Shown: positions 1 through 9,171 of the stretch, one piece after another
How positions within the stretch are numbered: position 1 is the stretch's first letter
Layout: the number at the start of each line of letters is the position of its first letter
Source: Galactobacter sp.
GTDB taxonomy: Bacteria > Actinomycetota > Actinomycetes > Actinomycetales > Micrococcaceae
Assembly (NCBI GenBank): GCA_022712075.1
Contig: JALAHE010000237.1
Coordinates: 1-9,183 of the forward strand
Direction of reading: 5' to 3'
DNA length: 9,183 nucleotides
Notes under the pieces: generated by a model
The model's database searches: none
Told to the model about the DNA's origin: nothing
Seen by the model: only the letters and a program-made list of their open reading frames with translations
Made by a program: the position numbers and the translations under genes

Positions 1-166
1 GCACGCCGTCGACCTCGCCCGGGCGGGGATCGCGCGTCGTCGCCGAGACCGAGAGCTCCACCTCGGGGTAGTGCTCCCGGATGTAGGCGGAGACCGTGCC
101 CTTGCCCACGGCCGTGGGTCCTGCGAGCACGGTGATGCGGGGGCGGGTGGGTGCTGATTCGCTCAT
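1..166 (-). CDS. gmk: guanylate kinase, N-terminal part (runs off the left edge)
   Basis: Guanylate kinase transfers phosphate from ATP to GMP to give GDP in the cytoplasm, a required step in purine nucleotide supply. Only the first 55 codons are present. They show a Walker A/P-loop AGPTAVGKGT at residues 15-24, followed by SVSATTRDPRPGEVDGV, the start of the GMP-binding region typical of this family. The ATG at 166 is supported by an AGGAG sequence about 9 nt upstream and by a short N-terminal tail before the first beta strand, as is usual for the family. It lies 148 nt downstream of pyrF on the same strand, behind two hairpins, so it probably has its own promoter or depends on read-through. 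The A-V inside the P-loop, in place of the S-G found in enterobacterial enzymes, is common in actinobacteria. The rest of the gene is outside the window. Confidence 0.93.
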   Translation of the reverse strand, partial: MSESAPTRPRITVLAGPTAVGKGTVSAYIREHYPEVELSVSATTRDPRPGEVDGV

Positions 167-175
167 GGACGGGTG

Positions 176-180
176 CTCCT
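176..180 (-). promoter_or_regulatory. Shine-Dalgarno site of gmk
   Basis: On the minus strand AGGAG lies 9 nt before the gmk ATG at 166. It fixes that start in a region where no other in-frame start has a comparable ribosome-binding site. Confidence 0.7.
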
Positions 181-221
181 GCGGTGGTGGGTGCGGCTCC
201 TCCCCCACCCTGGCACGCGCA

Positions 222-271
222 AGGCGGGGCCGGTGCAGGAAAGGGATTGACCCATCCTACCGGCCCCGCCT
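222..271 (-). terminator. long GC-rich hairpin between pyrF and gmk
   Basis: A perfect 13-bp inverted repeat (222-234 with 259-271) closes a hairpin. Further inner pairing is possible (AGGA 237-240 with TCCT 255-258, and GGG 243-245 with CCC 251-253). It lies 44 nt past the pyrF stop. Neither strand has a run of T after the stem, so it is not a classical intrinsic terminator. U-less hairpins of this kind at operon ends are common in high-GC actinobacteria. Because the arms are symmetric it could also act on plus-strand transcripts. Its role as terminator of the pyr operon is inferred from position and stability. Confidence 0.6.
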
Positions 272-282
272 CGTGCTGGGGT

Positions 283-312
283 GGCATGGGCGCGGCTCGC
301 GCGCCCCGTGCC
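283..312 (-). terminator. hairpin directly after pyrF stop
   Basis: A 7-bp stem (288-294 with 300-306) encloses a 5-nt loop. It extends by about five more pairs including one G-T (283-287 with 308-312) across a single bulged base at 307. The structure starts 2 nt after the pyrF stop codon. Together with the larger hairpin at 222-271 it looks like a tandem end-of-operon signal, or a 3'-end stabiliser against exonucleases. No T tract follows, so termination activity is inferred. Confidence 0.45.
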
Positions 313-314
313 CC

Positions 315-1134
315 TTAAGCCAGGTCCTCGCTCGCGCGCAGGACAGCGTCCCGCATGCCCTCCGGGCCCGCCTTGAGCAGCGAGCGCGAGGCCGGGACCA
401 GCAGCTGATCCCAGACGGTGGCAAAGTCGCGGCGCAGGTCCGCGCTCGTGGCACCCTGCGCCCCGTAGCCCGGGGTGAGTAGCGGCGGCGCGCCGGCGGC
501 CAGATCGAGCGCCAGCGCGGCGATATCCTCGCCCACCGTGGCGCCGACCACGAGGCCGACGCTGCCAAGCGGGGTGGAGCCGTGTTCAACGTTCCACGCT
601 GCAACGTCCTCGACGACGCGCTTCGCCGCCGAGTCGGCACCGCCTGCGTGCTGCACGCGCTGCCCCTCGGGGTTGGACGTGATCCCGAGCACGAACACGC
701 CGCGCCCGTTCTTCGCCGCCAACTCCAGTGCGGGGGCCAGCGCCCCCACGCCGAGGTACGGGGACACCGTGACGGCATCCGAGGAGAGCGGGGAACCCTC
801 CCCCAGCCATGCCTCGGCGTAGCCGGCCATGGTGGAGCCGATGTCGCCGCGCTTGGCGTCTGAGAGCGTCAGGATGCCCGCCTCGCGGGCGTCGGCCAGG
901 AGCTCCTCGAGGGCCGCAAGGCCAGCGGAACTGTGGCGCTCGTAGAGCGCCACCTGCGGCTTGATCGCCGCCGCGTTGCCCACGGCCGCCTCCAGCGCGA
1001 CGGACGAGAAGCGCCTGAGACCCTCCGCGTCGTCGGGCAGGCCCCACCCCGCCACGAGGGCGGGGTGGGGATCAATCCCGACACACAACCGGCCATGGGC
1101 CGCGATGGCCCCGGCCAGCCGGGAGCCAAAGGAC

Positions 1135-1142
<8 letters not shown>
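315..1142 (-). CDS. pyrF: orotidine-5'-phosphate decarboxylase (mycobacterial-type, type 2)
   Basis: PyrF decarboxylates OMP to UMP, the last step of de novo pyrimidine synthesis, in the cytoplasm. The protein has 275 residues, the length of the type 2 family rather than the shorter (about 230-240) E. coli/Bacillus form. Visible motifs are VGIDPHP (21-27, substrate-binding Asp), SDAKRGD (94-100) holding the catalytic D-x-K-x-x-D charge network with Lys97, and TPGYGAQG (223-230), the phosphate-binding loop. The start is a GTG at 1142, which overlaps the carB stop by 8 nt and has GGAG (1150-1153) 7 nt upstream. It is the last gene of the pyr operon and is followed by two hairpins. It is likely coupled to carB translation. 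No damaged residues were seen. Confidence 0.96.
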
Positions 1143-4434
<3,292 letters not shown>

Positions 4435-4438
4435 TTCT

Positions 4439-5620
4439 TCAGCCTTCCTGGGTGGTCTGAGCGGCGGCGGAATTGTTCGCCATGGAGTCGACAAAACGGT
4501 CGAAGAGGTACGCGGCGTCGTGCGGGCCGGCCGCGGCCTCGGGGTGGTACTGCACCGAGAAGGCGGGCAGGTCGAGGCAGCGCAGACCCTCGACGACGTT
4601 GTCGTTGAGGCACACGTGGGAGACCTCGACACGGCCGAAGCGCTCCTGCGGGGCGGTCACGGGGCCATCCAGCGGGGCGTCGACAGCAAAGCCGTGGTTC
4701 TGGGCCGTGATCTCCACCTTGCCGGTGGTGCGGTCGAGCACCGGCTGGTTGATGCCACGGTGGCCGAAGGGCAGCTTGTAGGTGCCAAAGCCCAGGGCGC
4801 GGCCCAGGATCTGGTTGCCGAAGCAGATGCCGAAGAACGGCAGCTTGCGATCGAGCACCTCGCGGGTCAGCTCCACCTGCACGTCGGCCGTGGACGGATC
4901 GCCCGGGCCGTTGGAGAGAAAGACGCCGTCGGGATTGACGGCGAGGATCTGCTCGAGCGTGGAGTCGGCCGGCATGACGCGGACGCGCACGCCGCGCTCG
5001 GCGAAGCGCTGCGGGGTCATGCCCTTGATGCCGAGGTCAAGCGCTGCCACGGTGAAGCGCGGCTCGCCCTCCCAGCCGTAGGTGGCGGGCTCGACCCAGT
5101 AGCCCTCGGAGGCGGAGACCTCCTCGGCCAGGCGGGCGCCGGCCATGGGCTCCTGGGCGCGGACGGCCTCGATGAGCTCGGCGACCGGGCGGGCGGCCTC
5201 GGCGCCGGAGAAGATGCCGGCGCGCATGGCGCCCTTGTCGCGGACATGGCGCGTGATGGCGCGGGTGTCCACCTCGCTGATGCCGACGATGCCGTCAGCC
5301 ACGAGGTTTTCATCCAGCGTGCGCTCGGAGCGCCAGTTGGAGGGGCGGCGGGCTGCGTCGCGGACCACGTAGCCGGAGACCCAGATGCGGCGGGACTCCT
5401 CGTCCTCCTGGTTCACGCCCGTGTTGCCGATGTGCGGGGCGGTCTGCACCACGATCTGGCGCGCGAAGGAGGGATCGGTCAGGGTCTCCTGGTAGCCGGT
5501 CATGCCGGTCGTGAAGACCAGCTCGCCGAACGTGGCGCCCTGGGTGCCGTACGGGCGGCCGGTAAAGACCTTGCCGTCCTCGAGGACGAGCATCGCCTCG
5601 GGGTTGCTCGTGGTGCTCAC
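4439..5620 (-). CDS. carA: carbamoyl-phosphate synthase small (glutamine amidotransferase) subunit
   Basis: CarA hydrolyses glutamine and channels ammonia to CarB. The product is 393 residues. The N-terminal CPSase small-chain domain begins MLVLEDGKVFTG and contains TTGMTGYQETLTDPS (37-51). The C-terminal class I glutaminase domain has SNGPGDPST (236-244), the nucleophile elbow GICFGNQ with catalytic Cys266, and YHPEAAAGPHD (358-368) with His359 and Glu361 completing the triad. The actinobacterial form GICFGNQ replaces the enterobacterial GICLGHQ. The start is taken as GTG at 5620: it shares GTGA with the stop of the upstream gene and has an AGGA 6 nt before it. An internal ATG at codon 10 is possible but has no good ribosome-binding site and would leave a gap. 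The carB start follows 4 nt after the stop, so the two subunits are made in coupled amounts. Confidence 0.97.
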   Translation of the reverse strand: MSTTSNPEAMLVLEDGKVFTGRPYGTQGATFGELVFTTGMTGYQETLTDPSFARQIVVQTAPHIGNTGVNQEDEESRRIWVSGYVVRDAARRPSNWRSERTLDENLVADGIVGISEVDTRAITRHVRDKGAMRAGIFSGAEAARPVAELIEAVRAQEPMAGARLAEEVSASEGYWVEPATYGWEGEPRFTVAALDLGIKGMTPQRFAERGVRVRVMPADSTLEQILAVNPDGVFLSNGPGDPSTADVQVELTREVLDRKLPFFGICFGNQILGRALGFGTYKLPFGHRGINQPVLDRTTGKVEITAQNHGFAVDAPLDGPVTAPQERFGRVEVSHVCLNDNVVEGLRCLDLPAFSVQYHPEAAAGPHDAAYLFDRFVDSMANNSAAAQTTQEG

Positions 5621-6141
5621 TTGGAATCCTTCCCGGTGGTGTCGGTCCCGGCGGGGACGAGGGCACGGAGGGCCGAGAGCAGCTCGGCCTTCTGTTCGTG
5701 ATAGCGGGGGCGGAAGCCGGTGTCGAAGCCGAATCCGTCCTGGGTGTGGCGCAACACGACGATGCCGTCCTTCTCGACGGCCTTGCCGACCATGTTGCTG
5801 GTGGTGTCGACGAGCTCGAGAGCGTCCGCCGGCACAAAGAAATTCGGGGTGCCCTCGCGCAGCACGGCGACGCCGTCGCTGCCGACCGAGAGCAGGGCCG
5901 GGCCGCGCAGGCCCAGCTGGTGGACGGCGATGCGATCCAGCCGATCGCCGGCGGACGTGGTCACGACGTACGTGCCCTCGATCTCGACGCGGGGCTCGCT
6001 CAGCGTCTCGGGGATGGTGGCCGGCGCCGGCACCGCTGCCTGGCGTCGCTGGCGGTTGCGCCAGCCGAGCAGGATCAGCGCGATCACCCCCACCACAACC
6101 ACAAGGGTGATGATGACGGCGGGGACGTACTCGGGACTCAT
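5617..6141 (-). CDS. conserved single-pass membrane protein of the pyr operon, function unknown (PH-like family, Rv1382-type)
   Basis: This 174-residue protein has no known function. An uninterrupted hydrophobic segment (about 7-26: PAVIITLVVVVGVIALILLG) is followed by RNRQRR, so by the positive-inside rule the N-terminus faces out and the rest is cytoplasmic. After a Pro/Ala linker (about 34-50), a compact beta-rich domain (about 52-145) contains EGTYVVTT, a GLRG turn, GVAVLREG, FFVPADAL, GIVVLRH and a closing DTGFRP motif. This pattern matches the small membrane protein that actinobacteria place between pyrC and carA; the M. tuberculosis counterpart is Rv1382, called an export or membrane protein, and others are named PH-like. 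It overlaps pyrC by 4 nt (ATGA) and carA by 4 nt (GTGA), so it is co-translated with pyrimidine genes. A role tethering or tuning the enzymes at the membrane is only speculation. The family assignment is from memory of gene order and motifs. Confidence 0.85.
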   Translation of the reverse strand: MSPEYVPAVIITLVVVVGVIALILLGWRNRQRRQAAVPAPATIPETLSEPRVEIEGTYVVTTSAGDRLDRIAVHQLGLRGPALLSVGSDGVAVLREGTPNFFVPADALELVDTTSNMVGKAVEKDGIVVLRHTQDGFGFDTGFRPRYHEQKAELLSALRALVPAGTDTTGKDSK

Positions 6142-7460
6142 GCTTCTGCTTTCGCTGCGGTACTGCTGTGCACCAGCTCGCCTCCGCGCACGGTCTGCTT
6201 CCCATGGAAGAAGACGTGGCTCACGGCGCCGGGCAGGCTCATTCCACGGTACGGGGAGTTGCGCCCCTTCGTGGCATGCGTGTCGGGGTTGACCACGGTT
6301 GTGGCGTTCGGATCGACGAGCGTCACGTTGGCGGGCTCCCCCGCAGCCAGCGGGCGGCCCTGGCCCTCCATGCGGGCGATCGTTGCGGGGGTGGCGGACA
6401 TGATGCGCGCCACGTCCTCCCACGTGATCAGGCCGGTGTCAACGAGGGCGTGCTGCACCACGGGCAGCGCGGTCTCGAGGCCGGTCATGCCCATGGCCGC
6501 CGCGGCCCACTCGCATTCCTTGGCCTCGGTCGGGTGCGGGGCGTGGTCGGTGCCGATGCAATCGATGGTGCCGTCGGCGACGGCGGCGCGGAGGGCCTCG
6601 ACGTCGGCCGCCGTGCGCAGCGGCGGGTTGACCTTGTAGACCGGGTCGTACTCGCGCACGAGCTCGTCGGTCAGCAACAGGTGGTGCGGGGTGACCTCGG
6701 CGGTGACGTTGACGCCACGAGCCTTGGCCCAGCGCAGGATCTCGACGGAGCCGGCCGTGGAGACGTGGCAGACGTGCAGGCGCGAGCCGACGTGCTCGGT
6801 GAGGAGCACATCGCGGGCGATGATCGCCTCCTCGGCGACGGCCGGCCAGCCGGGCAGGCCCAGCTCGGCCGAGACGATGCCCTCGTTCATCTGGGCGCCC
6901 TCGGTGAGGCGCGGCTCCTGCGCGTGCTGCGCCACGACGCCGTCGTACGCCTTGACGTACTCGAGGGCGCGGCGCATGAGCACCGGGTCGGACACGCAGT
7001 GGCCGTCGTCGGAGAACATGCGCACCTGGGCGCGGGACTCGGCCATGGCGCCGAGCTCCGCGAGGGCCTTGCCCTCGAGCCCCACGGTCACGGCGCCGAC
7101 GGGGTGCACATCGACCCAACCGGACTCGCGGCCGAGGCCCCACACCTGCTCGACGACGCCGGCGGTGTCGGCGACGGGCAGCGAGTTGGCCATCGCTGCC
7201 ACGGCGGTGTACCCGCCCTTGGCGGCGGCGCGCGTGCCGGTCTCGACCGTCTCGGCGTCCTCTCGGCCGGGCTCGCGCAGGTGGGTGTGCGGGTCGACGA
7301 GGCCGGGCAGGGCCACGAGGCCCTCCGCCTCGATGACCTCGGCGTCGCTCGACTGCAGCGTGCCGCCCGGGGCGACGGACTCGATGAGGCCGTCGCGCAG
7401 CAGCAGATCGGTGGCCTCGCCGCCCAGCAGGGCGGCGTTGCGGATGAGGTAGCTGGTCAC
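6138..7460 (-). CDS. pyrC: dihydroorotase (type I amidohydrolase)
   Basis: PyrC cyclises N-carbamoyl-aspartate to dihydroorotate, the third step of the pathway. The 440-residue length and motifs place it in the type I dihydroorotases related to Bacillus and Aquifex PyrC rather than the short E. coli form. Zinc ligands and catalytic residues are visible: DPHTHLREPG with His58 and His60, SDDG with Asp151 in the position that replaces the carbamylated lysine of other amidohydrolases, His179 in QHAQEP, His232 in HVCHVSTAGS, and catalytic Asp305 in GTDHAPHP. The MANSLP segment (90-95) corresponds to the substrate-binding MxNTxP motif. The GTG start at 7460 lies 1 nt after the pyrB stop with AGGAG (7467-7471) 6 nt upstream. 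The gene ends in an ATGA overlap with the membrane-protein gene. In Aquifex, type I DHOase is active in complex with ATCase, so a PyrB-PyrC complex is possible here. Confidence 0.96.
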   Translation of the reverse strand: MTSYLIRNAALLGGEATDLLLRDGLIESVAPGGTLQSSDAEVIEAEGLVALPGLVDPHTHLREPGREDAETVETGTRAAAKGGYTAVAAMANSLPVADTAGVVEQVWGLGRESGWVDVHPVGAVTVGLEGKALAELGAMAESRAQVRMFSDDGHCVSDPVLMRRALEYVKAYDGVVAQHAQEPRLTEGAQMNEGIVSAELGLPGWPAVAEEAIIARDVLLTEHVGSRLHVCHVSTAGSVEILRWAKARGVNVTAEVTPHHLLLTDELVREYDPVYKVNPPLRTAADVEALRAAVADGTIDCIGTDHAPHPTEAKECEWAAAAMGMTGLETALPVVQHALVDTGLITWEDVARIMSATPATIARMEGQGRPLAAGEPANVTLVDPNATTVVNPDTHATKGRNSPYRGMSLPGAVSHVFFHGKQTVRGGELVHSSTAAKAEA

Positions 7461-7461
7461 G

Positions 7462-8427
7462 TCAGGCTCCTTCGGTCGAGGGTGCCCCGGAGAGCACGAG
7501 GTAGAGGACGGCCATACGCACGGCGACGCCGTTGGCCACCTGGGCCAGGACGCGCGAGCGCGGCGAGTCGGCCGCGGCGGCGGAGATCTCCAGGCCGCGA
7601 TTCATGGGGCCGGGGTGCATGATGATGGCCTCGGGCGTCAGCAGACCCAGGCGGTTTTCGTTCAGGCCCCAGCGGCGCGAGTACTCGGCGACCGAGGGGA
7701 AGAAGGCGCCGTGCATGCGCTCGGCCTGCACGCGCAGCATCATGACCGCGTCGGGGCCGGTGGCCAACGCCGCATCGAGGTTGTACTCGACGTCGCAGGG
7801 CCAGGTCTCGACGCCCACGGGCAGCAGCGTGGGGGGCGCCACGAGCGTGACGCGGGCGCCGAGCGTATGCATGAGCCACACGTCGGAGCGGGCCACGCGC
7901 GAGTGCAGCACATCGCCCACGATGACGACGCGCGCGCCGTCGAGCCCGCGGCCCGCGGGGTCCACGCCGGCACGGGCGGCCAGCTCGCGGCGCAGCGTCA
8001 GGGCATCCAGGAGGGCCGGGGGGGGGGGGGCGTGCGTGCCGTCGCCTGCATTGACGATGGCGGCGTCGATCCAGTCGGTGCGGGCGAGGCGTTGCGCCGC
8101 ACCGGAGGCGGGGTGGCGGATGACGACGGCGTCGGCGCCGATCGCCTGCAGGGTCTGCGCCGTGTCCTTCAGGGACTCGCCCTTGGACACCGAGGAGCCC
8201 TTGGCAGAGAAGTTGATGACGTCGGCCGAGAGGCGCTTCGCGGCAGCCTCGAAGGAGATGCGCGTGCGCGTCGAGTCCTCGAAGAACAGGTTGACGACGG
8301 TGCGACCGCGCAGGGCCGGAAGCTTCTTGACCTCGCGCCCCGAAACATCGGACATGGTCTCGGCCACGTCGAGGATGCGGATGGCGTCCTCGCGACTCAG
8401 GTGGACGGTGTCCAGCAGGTGCCTCAC
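7462..8427 (-). CDS. pyrB: aspartate carbamoyltransferase catalytic chain, with HPTQ motif replaced by PPPP
   Basis: PyrB condenses carbamoyl phosphate with aspartate to N-carbamoyl-aspartate. The 321-residue length is normal. Active-site elements are present: FFEDSTRTR (48-56) for carbamoyl phosphate, SVSKGES with Lys82, VIRHPASG (102-109), HSRVARS (175-181), LRVQAERM (231-238) and HPGPMNRG (271-278). The exception is NAGDGTHAPPPPALLDAL (126-143): relatives have THEHPTQALLDA at equal length, so the catalytic His134 and Gln137 and their neighbours are lost to prolines. This stretch is encoded by a run of 13 C (8018-8030 on the plus strand as G). If real, activity should be severely reduced; otherwise it is a sequence error, and the in-frame length hides it. 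The start GTG at 8427 overlaps the pyrR stop as GTGA, with GGGGAG 6 nt upstream. No regulatory pyrI chain adjoins it. Confidence 0.93.
   Translation of the reverse strand: MRHLLDTVHLSREDAIRILDVAETMSDVSGREVKKLPALRGRTVVNLFFEDSTRTRISFEAAAKRLSADVINFSAKGSSVSKGESLKDTAQTLQAIGADAVVIRHPASGAAQRLARTDWIDAAIVNAGDGTHAPPPPALLDALTLRRELAARAGVDPAGRGLDGARVVIVGDVLHSRVARSDVWLMHTLGARVTLVAPPTLLPVGVETWPCDVEYNLDAALATGPDAVMMLRVQAERMHGAFFPSVAEYSRRWGLNENRLGLLTPEAIIMHPGPMNRGLEISAAAADSPRSRVLAQVANGVAVRMAVLYLVLSGAPSTEGA
8018..8030. repeat. 13-base G:C homopolymer inside pyrB
   Basis: Thirteen consecutive G on the plus strand (C on the coding strand) lie in pyrB codons 133-137. It is the longest mononucleotide run I see in the window. 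It covers exactly the codons expected for EHPTQ, which are themselves C-rich in this kind of genome. By reading frame, loss of one C would bring a stop at 7998-8000 soon after the tract. Gain of one C would open a frame that runs to 7457, into the start of pyrC. Confidence 0.95.
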
Positions 8428-9020
8428 AGGGCGCTCCCCTTCGGCTCGGTGCGGTCGGTGATGAGGACGCGATCGGCGCCGTCCGACTCGGTGAGCTCCA
8501 CGCGCACCGACTCGTTCTTGGAGGTCGGCAGGTTCTTGCCGACGTGGTCGGCGCGGATCGGTAGCTCGCGGTGGCCGCGGTCCACGAGGACGGCGAGCCG
8601 AACGATCCCGGGGCGTCCCAGGTCGTTGAGGGCGTCGAGGGCGGCGCGGATGGTGCGGCCGGAGTAGAGGACGTCGTCCACGAGGACCACGGTCATGTTG
8701 TCGACGCCGGCCGGGGGCACGAGCGTGGGGGCCGGCGTGCGGGCGGCGGAGTGGCGCAGATCGTCGCGGTAGAGCGTGACGTCGAGGCTGCCGAGAATGT
8801 CCGCGGCGGGCCGACCCGTGATGGCCTCAAGTTTCTCAGCGAGGCGGGCGGCCAGGTGTACCCCCCGGGAGGGAATGCCAAGCAGAACCAGATCCTGCCC
8901 GCCCTTGGTGGTCTCCACGATTTCGTGGGCAATGCGGGTGAGCGCGCGATCGATTTCGGCTGCGGTGAGAACCTCGCGGGCGGCGCCAGGCTGCGCTGCG
9001 TCTGCAGGGGTGTTGCTCAT
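8424..9020 (-). CDS. pyrR: bifunctional pyr operon RNA-binding regulator / uracil phosphoribosyltransferase
   Basis: PyrR binds pyr leader mRNA when UMP/UTP is high and lowers expression of the operon; many members also convert uracil and PRPP to UMP. The product is 198 residues, slightly longer than Bacillus PyrR because of an N-terminal Pro/Ala-rich tail (about 1-14). The PPi-binding loop GIPSRG is at 48-53 and the PRPP-binding signature VVLVDDVLYSGRT at 111-123. The region DRGHRELPIRADHVGKN (147-163) matches the conserved basic RNA-binding face of the family. The ATG at 9020 has a very strong Shine-Dalgarno (AAGGAGG) about 7 nt upstream. A PyrR-binding-loop sequence lies just before that site, so the gene most likely controls its own translation. 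It is the first gene of the operon and overlaps pyrB by 4 nt. Confidence 0.97.
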   Translation of the reverse strand: MSNTPADAAQPGAAREVLTAAEIDRALTRIAHEIVETTKGGQDLVLLGIPSRGVHLAARLAEKLEAITGRPAADILGSLDVTLYRDDLRHSAARTPAPTLVPPAGVDNMTVVLVDDVLYSGRTIRAALDALNDLGRPGIVRLAVLVDRGHRELPIRADHVGKNLPTSKNESVRVELTESDGADRVLITDRTEPKGSAL

Positions 9021-9027
9021 CGGCCGA

Positions 9028-9034
9028 CCTCCTT
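9028..9034 (-). promoter_or_regulatory. strong Shine-Dalgarno site of pyrR
   Basis: AAGGAGG on the minus strand, 7 nt before the pyrR ATG, is a full match to the anti-Shine-Dalgarno core. It starts 4 nt after the conserved PyrR-loop sequence ends, so a protein bound to that hairpin would block ribosome access. Confidence 0.8.
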
Positions 9035-9038
9035 CCCC

Positions 9039-9050
9039 GCCTCTCTGGAC
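9039..9050 (-). promoter_or_regulatory. PyrR-binding RNA loop in the pyr leader
   Basis: The minus strand reads GTCCAGAGAGGC, fitting the PyrR-binding-loop consensus ARUCCNGNGAGGYU in its core (R, UCC, N, G, N, GAGG, Y). The two outermost consensus bases A and U are C and G here, which keeps them able to pair. Flanking bases extend a stem (CCG with CGG, then possible U-A or U-G pairs), and its 3' side runs towards the pyrR Shine-Dalgarno. No terminator/antiterminator pair is visible between this element and pyrR. The arrangement therefore fits translational repression as described for Mycobacterium smegmatis PyrR, rather than Bacillus-type attenuation. The motif is seen directly; the mechanism is inferred. 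Confidence 0.8.
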
Positions 9051-9080
9051 GGAACTTAAAGGGTGTCTGCTTCGCCTTCC

Positions 9081-9086
9081 AATTTA
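9081..9086 (-). promoter_or_regulatory. candidate -10 box of the pyr operon promoter
   Basis: TAAATT on the minus strand fits the actinobacterial TANNNT -10 pattern and is the only AT-rich hexamer of this kind in the leader. It predicts a transcript start near 9074 and a 5' UTR of about 54 nt that contains the PyrR loop. No convincing -35 hexamer is seen 16-18 nt upstream; the area is GC-rich. Confidence 0.45.
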
Positions 9087-9158
9087 CCACGCAGCCGCCC
9101 GCGGGCCGACGCGATGACCGCCCGGCCCGATGCGCCGCTCGTCACACTCCTGCGCGCA

Positions 9159-9164
9159 TACGCT
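9159..9164 (+). promoter_or_regulatory. candidate -10 box of the divergent gene
   Basis: TACGCT fits TANNNT and ends 7 nt before the ATG at 9172. At the usual spacing the transcript would begin at the start codon itself, the hallmark of leaderless mRNAs common in actinobacteria. The -35 region is not recognisable. Confidence 0.5.
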
Positions 9165-9171
9165 AGGGGCC

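Noticed and set aside
186..209. 6-bp inverted repeat in the gmk leader (186-191 with 204-209)
   Set aside because: It is short with a 12-nt loop and expected by chance in G-rich sequence. No known purine-related leader motif was recognised.
254..259. TAGGAT on the minus strand as a -10 box for gmk
   Set aside because: It sits inside the terminator hairpin and has no -35-like sequence upstream; too weak to annotate.
4435..4632. N-terminal extension of carB upstream of the GTG at 4434
   Set aside because: It lies inside carA in another frame and has no CPSase homology. The family-typical MPKREDLKS start is at 4434.
5621..6205. N-terminal extension of carA reaching back to 6205
   Set aside because: It is an out-of-frame reading of the membrane-protein gene, rich in Arg/Pro/Gly. 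CarA homology begins only after 5620.
9098..9105. 8-bp palindrome CCCGCGGG upstream of the pyr -10 box as an operator
   Set aside because: It is short, GC-only and likely by chance at this base composition. Control through PyrR RNA binding explains the leader better.
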